64,000 bases of DNA from Anolis sagrei (taxonomy: Eukaryota > Chordata > Lepidosauria > Squamata > Anolidae). Below, one piece after another: positions 34,001 to 44,661 of the stretch. Both the position numbers and the translations under genes were made by a program. The number at the start of each line of letters is the position of its first letter. Position 1 is the stretch's first letter. The notes beneath the pieces are model-generated. The model made no database searches. It was not told where the DNA came from and was given only the letters and a program-made list of their open reading frames with translations. The DNA lies in NCBI RefSeq assembly GCF_037176765.1, contig NC_090034.1, forward strand, positions 22,026,875-22,090,874, in the 5' to 3' direction.

Positions 34001-34146
34001 GGATTGGTGCCCTCCCCCTTTCCCAGGACCCTTAGAAACCCCCTTCTTCCCCCTCTCCTTGCCCTCTGCCCCACAAAGATCCCCTTACCTGCTCCCAGGA
34101 GGAGGAAGAAGAGGATGCTGCCCATGCTGCGCCCGCCTGGATGCAT
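15875..34146 (-). CDS. Unnamed membrane mucin: signal peptide, Ser/Thr/Pro-rich domain, SEA (GSVVV), EGF, TM, cytoplasmic tail
   Basis: Nine exons, in transcript order: 34146-34089, 27465-25291, 24240-24128, 23654-23596, 21790-21642, 19519-19348, 18038-17847, 16880-16650, 16088-15875. All internal borders are AG/GT (donor at 21,641 is GTCAGG). The phases join to 1,121 codons with a TAA stop. A second ATG 21 nt in (34,125) is also possible. Residues 1-20 form a signal peptide (SILFFLLLGA). About 20-744 is Ser/Thr/Pro-rich with a long Ser run. About 746-850 is a SEA domain whose GSVVV (804-808) matches the self-cleavage site of MUC1. About 856-925 is EGF-like and Cys-rich (CHRDYCKNQGIC; CPVGSDFWFLGLRC). 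About 931-952 is the membrane span. The tail contains SLDNPAF (998-1004), an NPxF-type motif. This order suggests a cell-surface mucin that splits into two associated subunits. The closest architecture I know is IMPG1/2 or MUC3/12/17, but I recognise no orthologue. It is convergent with TNRC6A. Confidence 0.85.
17040..17728 (+). repeat. Pyrimidine-rich minisatellite with (CCCT)n and (CCTT)n core
   Basis: Units of about 45-75 bp repeat ccttccatcatgaaggc and cacatcctccttttctt about nine times. They end in a pure CCCT block (about 17,624-17,690) and a CCTT block (to 17,722). It lies in the mucin-gene intron between exons 17847 and 16880. Confidence 0.9.
18345..18510. mobile_element. Degraded MITE of the TTCTTCCATTC family
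   Basis: Contains gtctaagatacactttcctc, aaaaatggggcgcaccttag and gatgcatcttacaatcaatg in the same order as the intact copy at 5,785-5,957. The termini are eroded. Confidence 0.45.
18515..19030 (+). repeat. Tandem array: ATT microsatellite plus 'ggttttgggtgctaag' module, about 4 copies
   Basis: A module of about 85 bp (cttggttttgggtgctaag...ctccctcaatgggag) recurs at about 18,570, 18,690, 18,820 and 18,960. Each copy is separated by ATT/ATC triplet runs, giving a higher-order period of about 125-140 bp. It lies in the mucin-gene intron 18039-19347. Confidence 0.8.
19048..19195. mobile_element. MITE copy, TTCTTCCATTC family
   Basis: Begins catttcttccattctaaga and ends acaattgaagaaatg. The interior gtgtgtcttaggatcacaga matches the 5,785 copy. 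It has imperfect terminal repeats and is older than the 5,785 copy. Confidence 0.55.
19940..20190 (+). mobile_element. LINE 3' end, R4/Dong-like by C-terminal frame
   Basis: Encodes LQKATLLGSARIIRRYIAQS then a stop. This C-terminal signature resembles R4/Dong-type LINEs (LQK..LLGTA.ILR). It is followed by a 3'UTR ending at an AAT microsatellite. A second copy lies at 24,815-25,045 with the same orientation and the same kind of tail. Family call is moderate. Confidence 0.55.
20210..20475 (-). mobile_element. CR1 LINE 3' end
   Basis: On the minus strand it ends TGATTCTATGATACTATG after GGTTGGACTGGATGTCCC, the CR1 3' tail. The interior has GGAGGCTCCTTCTTTGGAGG in the usual place. Located in a mucin-gene intron. 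Confidence 0.85.
20955..21180 (+). mobile_element. CR1 LINE 3' end followed by ATT microsatellite
   Basis: Contains ttgaggaagaacttcctaac, gaatggccatctgttgggc, gggggttggatcagatgatc and the tail gtctatgattctttgg, then (ATT)n to 21,221. A further partial CR1 tail follows at 21,222-21,330. Located in a mucin-gene intron. Confidence 0.85.
21845..22160 (+). repeat. Purine-rich (GGAA)n region
   Basis: Low-complexity ggaaggag/gagggagg sequence just upstream (in mucin transcription terms) of the SEA exon 21,642-21,790. As transcribed it is CT-rich and may merge with that exon's polypyrimidine tract. Confidence 0.85.
22236..22560 (-). mobile_element. Sauria-type SINE, near full length
   Basis: The minus strand runs from a tRNA-like head (GTGGCGCAGTGGGTGAAACC) through GTAGATCAATAGATACTGG to the 3' core AGAGTCAGACATGACTAGA. 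Same family as 7,685-8,016. Confidence 0.85.
23118..23262 (+). mobile_element. Sauria-type SINE, 3' fragment
   Basis: Begins at gcagtcatgcctgccacatg and ends cagagtcggacacaactgga then aatgtcaagg and CTTTACCTTTACC. This preserves the ACCTTT-type terminal repeat characteristic of the family. The tRNA head is missing. Confidence 0.85.
24815..25095 (+). mobile_element. LINE 3' end, R4/Dong-like, with (ACT)n(AAT)n tail
   Basis: Same family as 19,940-20,190 (cttggcctgcacttaaacac, ctgcagaaggccaccttact). It ends in ACT then AAT triplet runs at 25,045-25,095. Lies in the mucin-gene intron 24241-25290. Confidence 0.55.
26278..26373 (-). repeat. Coding GGA/GGT repeat (poly-Ser tract in mucin exon)
   Basis: On the + strand this is GAGGAGGTG-type repeat. 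On the coding minus strand it reads as an almost unbroken Ser/Thr run of about 30 residues with single Tyr and Thr interruptions, inside the large mucin exon. Length is likely polymorphic because the run is nearly pure. Confidence 0.9.
27484..27788 (+). repeat. 300-bp CAT/CAC/ATT triplet array abutting the mucin-exon acceptor
   Basis: (ATC)n mixed with (ACC)n and gccatcatc blocks. It ends about 18 nt from the splice acceptor of exon 27,465-25,291, so in the pre-mRNA a GAU/GGU array lies just upstream of the polypyrimidine tract CCTTTGCTCCCCTGCAG. Confidence 0.9.
27789..28030 (+). mobile_element. tRNA-derived SINE (ACASINE2-like)
   Basis: Head ggagcccccggtggcggcaa, box-B-like ggaggtttgaatctgagg, body cgggacatgagagaagcctc and cctgggcaacatccttgc, and 3' end gcaagtcgctcctgatacgg followed by an A run. 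This structure is abundant in Anolis. The 3' end GTCGCTCCTGAtACG matches the tail of the LINE at 41,945-42,893 (ggttgctcctgacacgataa). Confidence 0.75.
28236..28393. mobile_element. Fold-back MITE with 68-bp arms
   Basis: The left arm 28,236-28,303 (cactagagaataaatcc...) and right arm 28,326-28,393 (...gattcattctctagtg) are near-perfect inverted repeats around a 22-nt loop. Both arms carry the gcagaattctagggtttgta-type block. Non-coding; lies in mucin-gene intron 1. Confidence 0.75.
28412..28775 (-). repeat. Inverted duplication arm (partner 36,040-36,393), including a Sauria SINE 3' part
   Basis: Minus-strand sequence here matches the + strand at 36,040-36,393. It comprises a Sauria SINE 3' part (28,617-28,775) followed by about 200 bp of otherwise unique sequence with gagaaaagcagctcttcctc, gcaaaatggatcaaagtgaa and cagtgcaggtgagttacccc. 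The SINE-to-flank junction is shared, so the copies arose by duplication rather than by independent insertion. Confidence 0.75.
29435..29705 (+). repeat. Tandem duplication, about 137-bp unit
   Basis: ttcttgagaccactgcaacc through gaccatggacaatgggactt occurs twice (about 29,436-29,572 and 29,573-29,705) with few differences. It belongs to a dispersed repeat into which the element at 29,755 inserted. Confidence 0.85.
29755..30651. mobile_element. 897-bp non-autonomous TIR transposon with 8-bp target duplication
   Basis: The left end is CAGGGGCGGCTC and the right end reads inward as CAGAGGCGGCCC. Identical 8-bp flanks ACAATGGG occur at 29,747-29,754 and 30,652-30,659, the hallmark of hAT-class insertion. 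The interior has a 110-bp inverted repeat (about 30,135-30,250 against 30,325-30,445) and a module (30,460-30,590) shared with the MITE at 1-306. I see no transposase frame, so it is non-autonomous. Confidence 0.8.
31725..32475. mobile_element. Penelope-like element termini arranged as an inverted pair
   Basis: The left part (31,725-32,000, reverse) and right part (32,190-32,475, forward) carry the same terminal sequence (ccagaagcattctctcctga, gcattaatggcct..., caacctctcaggatgcctgc) in opposite orientation. This matches the Penelope-like copies at 43,550-44,105 and 57,620-58,040. Lies in mucin-gene intron 1. Confidence 0.6.
32510..32940 (+). repeat. Dispersed repeat shared with 4,650-5,070
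   Basis: Second copy of the composite repeat described at 4,650 (caataaatccatatagg, ccatttaaaacaaagcaag, gcagatgctgacatggcagg), same orientation. Lies in mucin-gene intron 1. Confidence 0.6.
32940..33880. repeat. Tandem array derived from CR1 3' ends
   Basis: At least six units of about 110-190 bp repeat gggtggccatctgt..., gagggattgggtggtgtcc and tgagcctgctcat, all derived from the CR1 3' region (ggttggactggatggcct is intact in some units). It lies in intron 1 just downstream of the mucin signal exon. Confidence 0.75.
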
Positions 34147-34379
34147 GGAGAGGAGGAGCGAGGACGGGGGGGGGGGGGGAGAGAGAAGGGCCCTCGGAGC
34201 ATGTGCAGAGCGCGAGGAGCCTCCCCTTCGAAAGGAGGGAGGGAAAGAAACCCACCCGCGGAAAAGGAGGGAGGAGGGAGGAAGGAAGGAAGGAAGGCAC
34301 CCCTCCTTGCCTCTGCGGGGAGGGCATTGGCCAGCTCCAAAGGGTGGCACAGAACACCGAGGGACCTCCAATCCAACCC

Positions 34380-34880
34380 CCTAGGAGGAAAAACACAATC
34401 TAAGCCCTTCCAGCAGATGGCCATCCAAGTCTCATAGGCATTAGCTGGGGAAATAGGGCTGTAGAAAGGCTCCTAGAGTCCAAAGAGACCGCCAAGGGCT
34501 ATCCAATCCACCCCCCTAGGAGGAAAAGCACAATCTAAGCCCGCCCAGCAGATGGCCATCCAAGTCTCATTAACAGGGAATATAGCTGTGGACAGAATCC
34601 AAAGAGACCTCCAAGGGCCATCCAATCCACCCCCCTAGGAGGAAAAACACAATCCAAGCCCTCCCAGCAGGTGGCCATCTCATGGGCATTAGTAGGAGAA
34701 ATAGGGCTGTAGAAAGGCTTCTAGAGTCCGAAGAGACCTCAGAGGGCCATCTAATCCAACCCTTTTGTCATAAAGGCACTTCCTATTCCCTCCTGACAGC
34801 TGACCTTTACTTAAAGACCTCCATAGGAGGAAACTGGGTGGCCATCTGTCAGGAGGGCTTGGATAGGTCCCAAGCCTTGC
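34380..34880. repeat. Tandem array derived from a CR1 3' end, upstream of mucin exon 1
   Basis: Three to four units of about 118 bp repeat caatctaagccc..., cagcagatggccatccaagt and cccccctaggaggaaaaaca. It lies upstream (higher coordinates) of the mucin start codon, in the likely promoter side. Confidence 0.75.
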
Positions 34881-34944
34881 TAGCACTACTTATGCTGTGC
34901 CTGTGGCCAGAGAAATGTTCCTTCCCACTGGCCAGGGACAGTGC

Positions 34945-35005
34945 AGGCATGGGCAAACTTAGGCTCTTCAGGTGTTTTGGACTTCAACTCCCATGATTCC
35001 TAACA
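34945..35005. mobile_element. Half copy of the palindromic hAT-type MITE
   Basis: gcaggcatgggcaaacttag, then caggtgttttggacttcaac and cccatgattcctaacagc match one arm of the element at 809-1011. The opposite arm is absent. Confidence 0.6.
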
Positions 35006-35637
35006 GCTTTGCTTTCCATCCATTCCTCTTGTTGCAATGCACCTTCGTGGTGGCCTTGCCCTTGGGCGCTTATTACTCTGTGGCCGAGTGAGGGTTCCAA
35101 CCCAAATCATCCCATATACCACCACACTGGTCCTTGGCTCTTCTGTGCCTTACAGTCAGCTCCAACTTCGTGGCCATTTGCATTCAGAAATGTTACCCTC
35201 CCCCCCCCCTTCCCCTGAGTGTGTGTGAGACCTGCCCCATGCAATCCATTTTGTGACAATGTTTTCTTCCACAACAGGGAAGCACCTTCCAAATACATGT
35301 ATCTCACAGCAGTAAGGCTTTAAAGGAAATGATGGGAAGCATGCCAAATGTTGCCAGCATCCAGCAGGGCCAGGCAGCATAGTATGTGGAATGCTGGGAG
35401 TTGGAATCCAAGAATATGAGGTTCAAAGGTTGATTGAAACTCCAATTCAACACATGGCTTTATTTTCCTGGAACTCCTGCACCAAATAACATACAGGGTA
35501 TATAAGCAACAAGGCTTTGGGTGCTAAAGCAGCTCTAGGAACTAAGCAACAAGGAGAGGCAGATAATATGGTAAATAAATTTGTATTACTATTATACTGA
35601 TTAATTTACCATATTATCTGCTATTATTACTATTATT
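35006..35637. other. Intergenic stretch with no recognised gene
   Basis: No convincing coding sequence is seen. It contains a T/C-rich run at about 35,200 and a piece (agcaacaaggagaggcagat, about 35,545) that resembles the unit of the minisatellite at 52,890-53,440. It belongs to the spacer between the mucin promoter and the NDUFAB1 3' end. Confidence 0.5.
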
Positions 35638-36190
35638 GGAACCCCTGGTGGTGCAGTGGGTTAAACTGTTGATCTGCTGAACTTGCTGACTGAAAGGTCA
35701 GCAATTTGAATCCAGGGAAAGGAGATTCCATCTGAACACGAGGAAGAACTTCCCGACTGTGCGAGCTGTTTAGCAGTGAAACTCTCTGCTGTGGAGTGTA
35801 GTAGAGGCTCCTTCTTTGGAGGTTTTTAAACAGAGGCTAGATGGCCATCTGTCAGGGGTGCTTTGAATGCAATATTCCTGCTTCTTGGCAGAGGGTTGGA
35901 CTGGATGGTCCATGATGTCTCTTCCAACTCTATGATTCTATGAGTGAGGTGAGCTCCCATTGTTAGCCCCAGCTTCTGCCAACTCAGCAGTTCGAAAACA
36001 CTGCAAATGTGGGTAGCTCAATAGGTATTACTTTGGTGGGAAGGTAACGGCTCTCCATGCAGTCATGCTGGCCACATGATCTTGGGGGTGTCTACAGACA
36101 TCAGCTCTTCAGCTTAGAAATGGAGATGAGCAACAACCCCCAGAGTCGGACACGACTAGACTTAATGTCAAAGGGAAACCTTTATCTACT
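35638..36190 (+). mobile_element. Sauria-type SINE split by a CR1 3' end
   Basis: The head ggaacccctggtggtgcagt (35,638-35,712) and body/tail gtgagctcccattgttagcc through cagagtcggacacgactaga (35,945-36,190) form one SINE. It is interrupted at 35,713-35,943 by a CR1 3' end (gaggaagaacttcccgactg to caactctatgattctatgag). The CR1 piece is therefore younger than this SINE copy. Confidence 0.85.
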
Positions 36191-36393
36191 ATTATTATTA
36201 AATGCTGAAAGAGAAAAGCAGCTCTTCCTCCTCCGGCAAGAGACAGGTCCTTGCATGCAAAAGACTCAATTTGTTATTGTCCTGTCTGCAAAATGGATCA
36301 AAGCGAAGGTGACCAGTGCAGGTGAGTTACCCCAAGCCCCAAATTTGGGGAGGTCAGATTATAACCTTATTTAGAATGATGATGGTGGAAAGA
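36040..36393 (+). repeat. Inverted duplication arm (partner 28,412-28,775)
   Basis: Carries the SINE 3' part plus about 200 bp shared with the minus strand at 28,412-28,775, including a consensus donor-like cagtgcag/gtgagtta. About 7.5 kb separates the arms, and the mucin signal exon lies between them. Confidence 0.75.
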
Positions 36394-37364
36394 GAGGAAA
36401 AGTTTCCAGCCAAAGGGAATGTTCTTTGCAGCCATTAAGAAAACATATCAGGAAGGGGCCCAGAAAGGTCTGTGTCAAGGACACCGAGATATCATGAAAG
36501 CCACCAACTGACTGGGAGTTCTTCAGTGCCACCTTCTGGCCATTCTCAGCCACTGATCAAATGCTGCTCCTCAGGCAGTGCGAGGAAGCACTGCCTCTCT
36601 TGATTCTGTACCAGGAGCCACTGGGACATGGACGATGGGAACAAGAGCCAAACTGAAGTCTTCCTCTGTTCATTTGGCTACAAAACCACTTTTCCCCAGA
36701 AGCTGATTTGTCACTCAACCAAAACCGAATCCAGATAATTACCAGAAGCAAGGAATCCAAAAAGTGAATGCATTTGTCCGTGAGGGTGAGAAGAAGGGAG
36801 CCAGTAACAGCCTCGCATTTATTTCAAAGGCCAACATAGATTTGTACAACATTAAATACAGCAGCTGGCAGAACTATCTGTCCGAGACCAACGGTGACTG
36901 ATGCAGTGAGGGGCACAAAGGGGTCCGTGTGTCTTGATCACCAGGGTCCCCCCTTTCCTGCGCACACCATCCAGGCCCTCAGGGCAGAACTGAAATACCT
37001 ACGGAAAAGAGAGCAGAGACTGCAAGGCACCACAAATCTTGACCTTCCAATGGGTCATAAAGCGGGATGGCCGTGCCCTCTCCCTTCCCAGCTGCCAAGC
37101 TTGCAAAGATCACCCTTTCCCCCTTCACATTTGGATTGCGCCTGGGTTCTCCTTCTCTCCTCTGTAAACTTACCTTCCACTGGTTGCTTGCGTCGGCTTT
37201 TTAGGAAAGCTTCCCTCTTTCCCCAAAAAGTGCTTTCTGTCATTATGCTTAGTTCCTATGTTTTGTGTATATTGTTTTATATGCTTTGATGTTTTATATT
37301 TTAATGTTATGTTGTTTATTTGATTGCAATTTGTATTGTTATATTGTAATTCTTGTTCGGGCTT
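36394..37364. other. Intergenic stretch, one unexplained short open frame
   Basis: Mostly unique sequence. A + strand frame of about 60 codons from about 36,704 to TGA near 36,900 ends YLSETNGD. It has no ATG near its start and I cannot match it to a family. Opposite-strand AATAAA lies near 36,820. No gene is called. Confidence 0.4.
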
Positions 37365-37440
37365 GGCCCCATGTAAGCCACTCCGAGTCCCCTTTGGGGA
37401 GATGGTGGCGGGGTACAAATATAGTTTATTATTGTTATTA
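37365..37440 (+). mobile_element. LINE 3' tail fragment
   Basis: gtaagccactccgagtcccc then gggtacaaatatagtttatt and an ATT run, the same tail type as 45,365 and 57,190. Confidence 0.55.
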
Positions 37441-37781
37441 TTGGCTTGGTCTCTCCGCTCTTATCAAACCCCAGAGTCAGAGGAGACCCCAAGGGCCCTC
37501 TGGACCCACCCTAATCTACTACAAAGGGGGACACCATCCAAGCAAATCTTACTTGTGCCTTGCAAAAGATGCTCTGCTGCCTCCCCCCAAAGTTCCTGGT
37601 GTTCACTCTTTCATATTTCTTCCTTTGCACTTGAGCCCATTCCGACAGCAAGGCAGGCAATCCACCTACTGACCCTCCTCATTCCATTCCTCGAAGACTT
37701 TCTCTTTTAATAAGGAAGAGTAGCTTCCAGGTGTAACCAGTAAACATGGCAACACTGGCTAAGTAGAGAACGGAAGGCCTA

Positions 37782-37834
<53 letters not shown>

Positions 37835-37911
37835 CTCTTTTTCTCTCTAAAAAAGAGACTAAAAGCAGCTCATAATAAATCCAAGTACAAAGCCCTTCTC
37901 AATCTCAAATA

Positions 37912-37971
37912 TCATAGAATCATGGAGCTGAAAGAGACCCCATGGTCCATTTAGTCCTATTGTTGTTGTTG

Positions 37972-38010
<39 letters not shown>

Positions 38011-38440
38011 TATTATTATTATTTATACCTTGCCTTTCTCCTCGTGGGGACTCAATCCCACACTTAGTCAACACAAAAGTTAAAAAACAATAAAATAGTA
38101 ACCGTGTGATAAGCCCTATCCCCTGCCATGCAGGAAAAGTAGAAAGTACCCCTGACAGATGGTCATCCGGCCTCTGTTTAAAAGCCTCCAAGGCAGTGAG
38201 TTCCACTGTTGAACAGTTCTTCTTATGGTCAGGAGATTCCACCTGAACATGAAGAACCTCCTTTTCTCGTAACTTGAACCCATGGGTCCATTGAGTTCAG
38301 GGCAGCAGAAAACAAGCCTCTGCCTTATGACATCCTTGAAGATATTTAAACAGGGCTCTCATGTCTCATCTCTGCCTTCTCTTCTGGAGACTAAACAGGC
38401 CCAGCTCTTTAAGCCGCTCCTCATATGAGCCAAAACCTAT
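37912..38440 (-). mobile_element. CR1 LINE 3' end with internal AAT microsatellite and LINE-tail insertion
   Basis: On the minus strand it runs from GGCTCATATGAGGAGCGGCT through GGTTCAAGTTACGAGAAAAG to the tail GACCATGGGGTCTCTTTCAG and CCATGATTCTATGATATTTG. It is interrupted at about 37,970-38,095 by (AAT)n and a short LINE tail. A long ATT microsatellite (37,780-37,832) precedes it. Confidence 0.8.
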
Positions 38441-38642
38441 CATTCTGCTTCTGTTGAGTCAAATCCTGTTCTCCTTGTTGGAAGAGGGACCCAGCAAGGG
38501 AGCCTGACCTATGCTGCCCTTGCCAGGCACTACCATTGGATACTCTTTGACCAACTGCCCAAAAGAGAGCATCCTTTTTTATGGGACTGGCATCCCAAGG
38601 CCCTGAGTGCGTGTCTACTTACTCGGCTCAATGGACATGCGC

Positions 38643-43284
<4,642 letters not shown>

Positions 43285-43400
43285 CTTGGACCCCCGTCGC
43301 GCGTGCGCAGAACGCAAAAGGGCGGTCACGTGGTGTCCTCCCGGCATGCAACGAGGCAGGGGCGGGATATGCAAAACAAGACCCCGCCCACTCAGCCAGC
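43285..43400 (-). promoter_or_regulatory. NDUFAB1: NDUFAB1 promoter region, CpG-rich
   Basis: Upstream of the ATG: an NRF-1-like site GCGCGTGCGCAG (about 43,298-43,310) and an E-box GTCACGTGGT (about 43,325-43,335). NRF-1 sites are typical of nuclear genes for mitochondrial proteins. There is no TATA box. The transcription start is not determined. Confidence 0.6.
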
Positions 43401-43549
43401 AGCAGAGACCCCTCTGGATGAACCTACAGGTGTTTTCGACTCCAACTCCCACAATTCCAAAGAAATTTCTTTTTAATTTTTTTTCTATTTATGAATCTAT
43501 CTTCTAAAATACATTAGTATTGTATGTATTGCATCGAAATAACTTTCTT

Positions 43550-44105
43550 TTTATTGACGAAGGCTTTCATGGCCGGAATCACTGGCTACTTGCGTGTTTT
43601 CCGGGCTGTCTGGCCATGTTCCAGAAGCATTTTCTCCTGACGTTGCGCCTGCATCTATGGCAGGCATCCTCAAGCATGTGGACAATTTCAACAGAAAGGA
43701 AGAAAACATGAAAATGAACAAAATATGGCTACCAGTATTTTAAATAACTGTAAAATCAGGACAGTAAATAAAGAACAACTCAAACACAGGGGAACTCCAG
43801 ACAAGAAACCATCAGGGGCAGCTAATCACTTTCCAACAAAGGATTCCCTCGGGCAGTAAGAAGCCACGTCTTGAAACTGCAAGGCCATTAAATGCTAATC
43901 AAGGTGGCCAATGGAAACATTCACACCTACCTCAAACAGACAAGAGTTCTTTTTCCCGCCCTGGACATTATTCCACAGATATATCAACCTCGCTTATCTA
44001 GTTTCCAACAGGCCTCACAACCTCTGAGGATGCATGCCATAGATCCAGGTGAAATGTCAGGAGAAAATGCTTCTGGAACATGGCCATATAGTCCGTAAAA
44101 CACAC
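43550..44105 (+). mobile_element. Penelope-like element fragment with inverted terminal segment
   Basis: It opens with a terminal segment in reverse orientation (ttccagaagcattttctcct to ggcaggcatcctca). It then reads forward through a frame with HVDNFNRKEE and MNKIWLPVF-type residues (the C-terminal part of Penelope-like ORFs) and the same terminal segment forward (caacctctgaggatgcatgc). The mirrored terminus is a known Penelope-like arrangement. Lies between NDUFAB1 and PALB2. Confidence 0.65.
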
Positions 44106-44661
44106 AACAACCCAACTTTCTTTTTATTCTTGCACTTCTGTTTCTATTTATGAACCCACTTTCTATGAAGATATATTAATATAAAGGATAGGGTGAGACA
44201 TATTCAGCTATAGGTGCTTGCCTATAGTGATATATAATAATAGTATTTGTGCCATGAAAATAATTTTATTTTTAATATAACTTTTATTATTATTTGTGTT
44301 ACTTCCCAAGATGTCTCTGACTTTTGCAAGAGCCAGAGAAATTGCCTGAAGGGCAGGCAGAATTTTAAAAAAGGAGCAGTCCTATTTCAGTTAATGCACA
44401 GACAGTTGAACTCTCCACCACAAGATACAGAGAAGCGTGACTTTCGAAAGATGGCGTTTTAATGGATACATTCCAAACAATGCAATGGCGCAAACCTTGA
44501 ACGAATAAGCAACTCTTAGCCAAACCAGGGAAAGGCATGCATTCCCATTAACTCCAGAGGAAATGTTTTGAGTGAGTCCTGCTGCTATGTGTTGAACGGG
44601 CATCTGAAAGAGATGTGTGTAATTCTTATGGAGGAAGAAACCCAAAGGAATGGACGCAGTC
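44106..44661. other. NDUFAB1-PALB2 spacer and PALB2 3'UTR
   Basis: About 44,400-44,661 is the likely PALB2 3'UTR, with a variant signal ATTAAA on the minus strand at 44,458-44,463. The rest (44,106-44,400) is AT-rich without recognised features. Confidence 0.45.

Noticed and set aside
33844-34371. GC-rich minus-strand frame of about 175 codons spanning mucin exon 1
   Set aside because: It is in another frame from the signal peptide and crosses a clear splice donor; a shadow of GC-rich promoter sequence.
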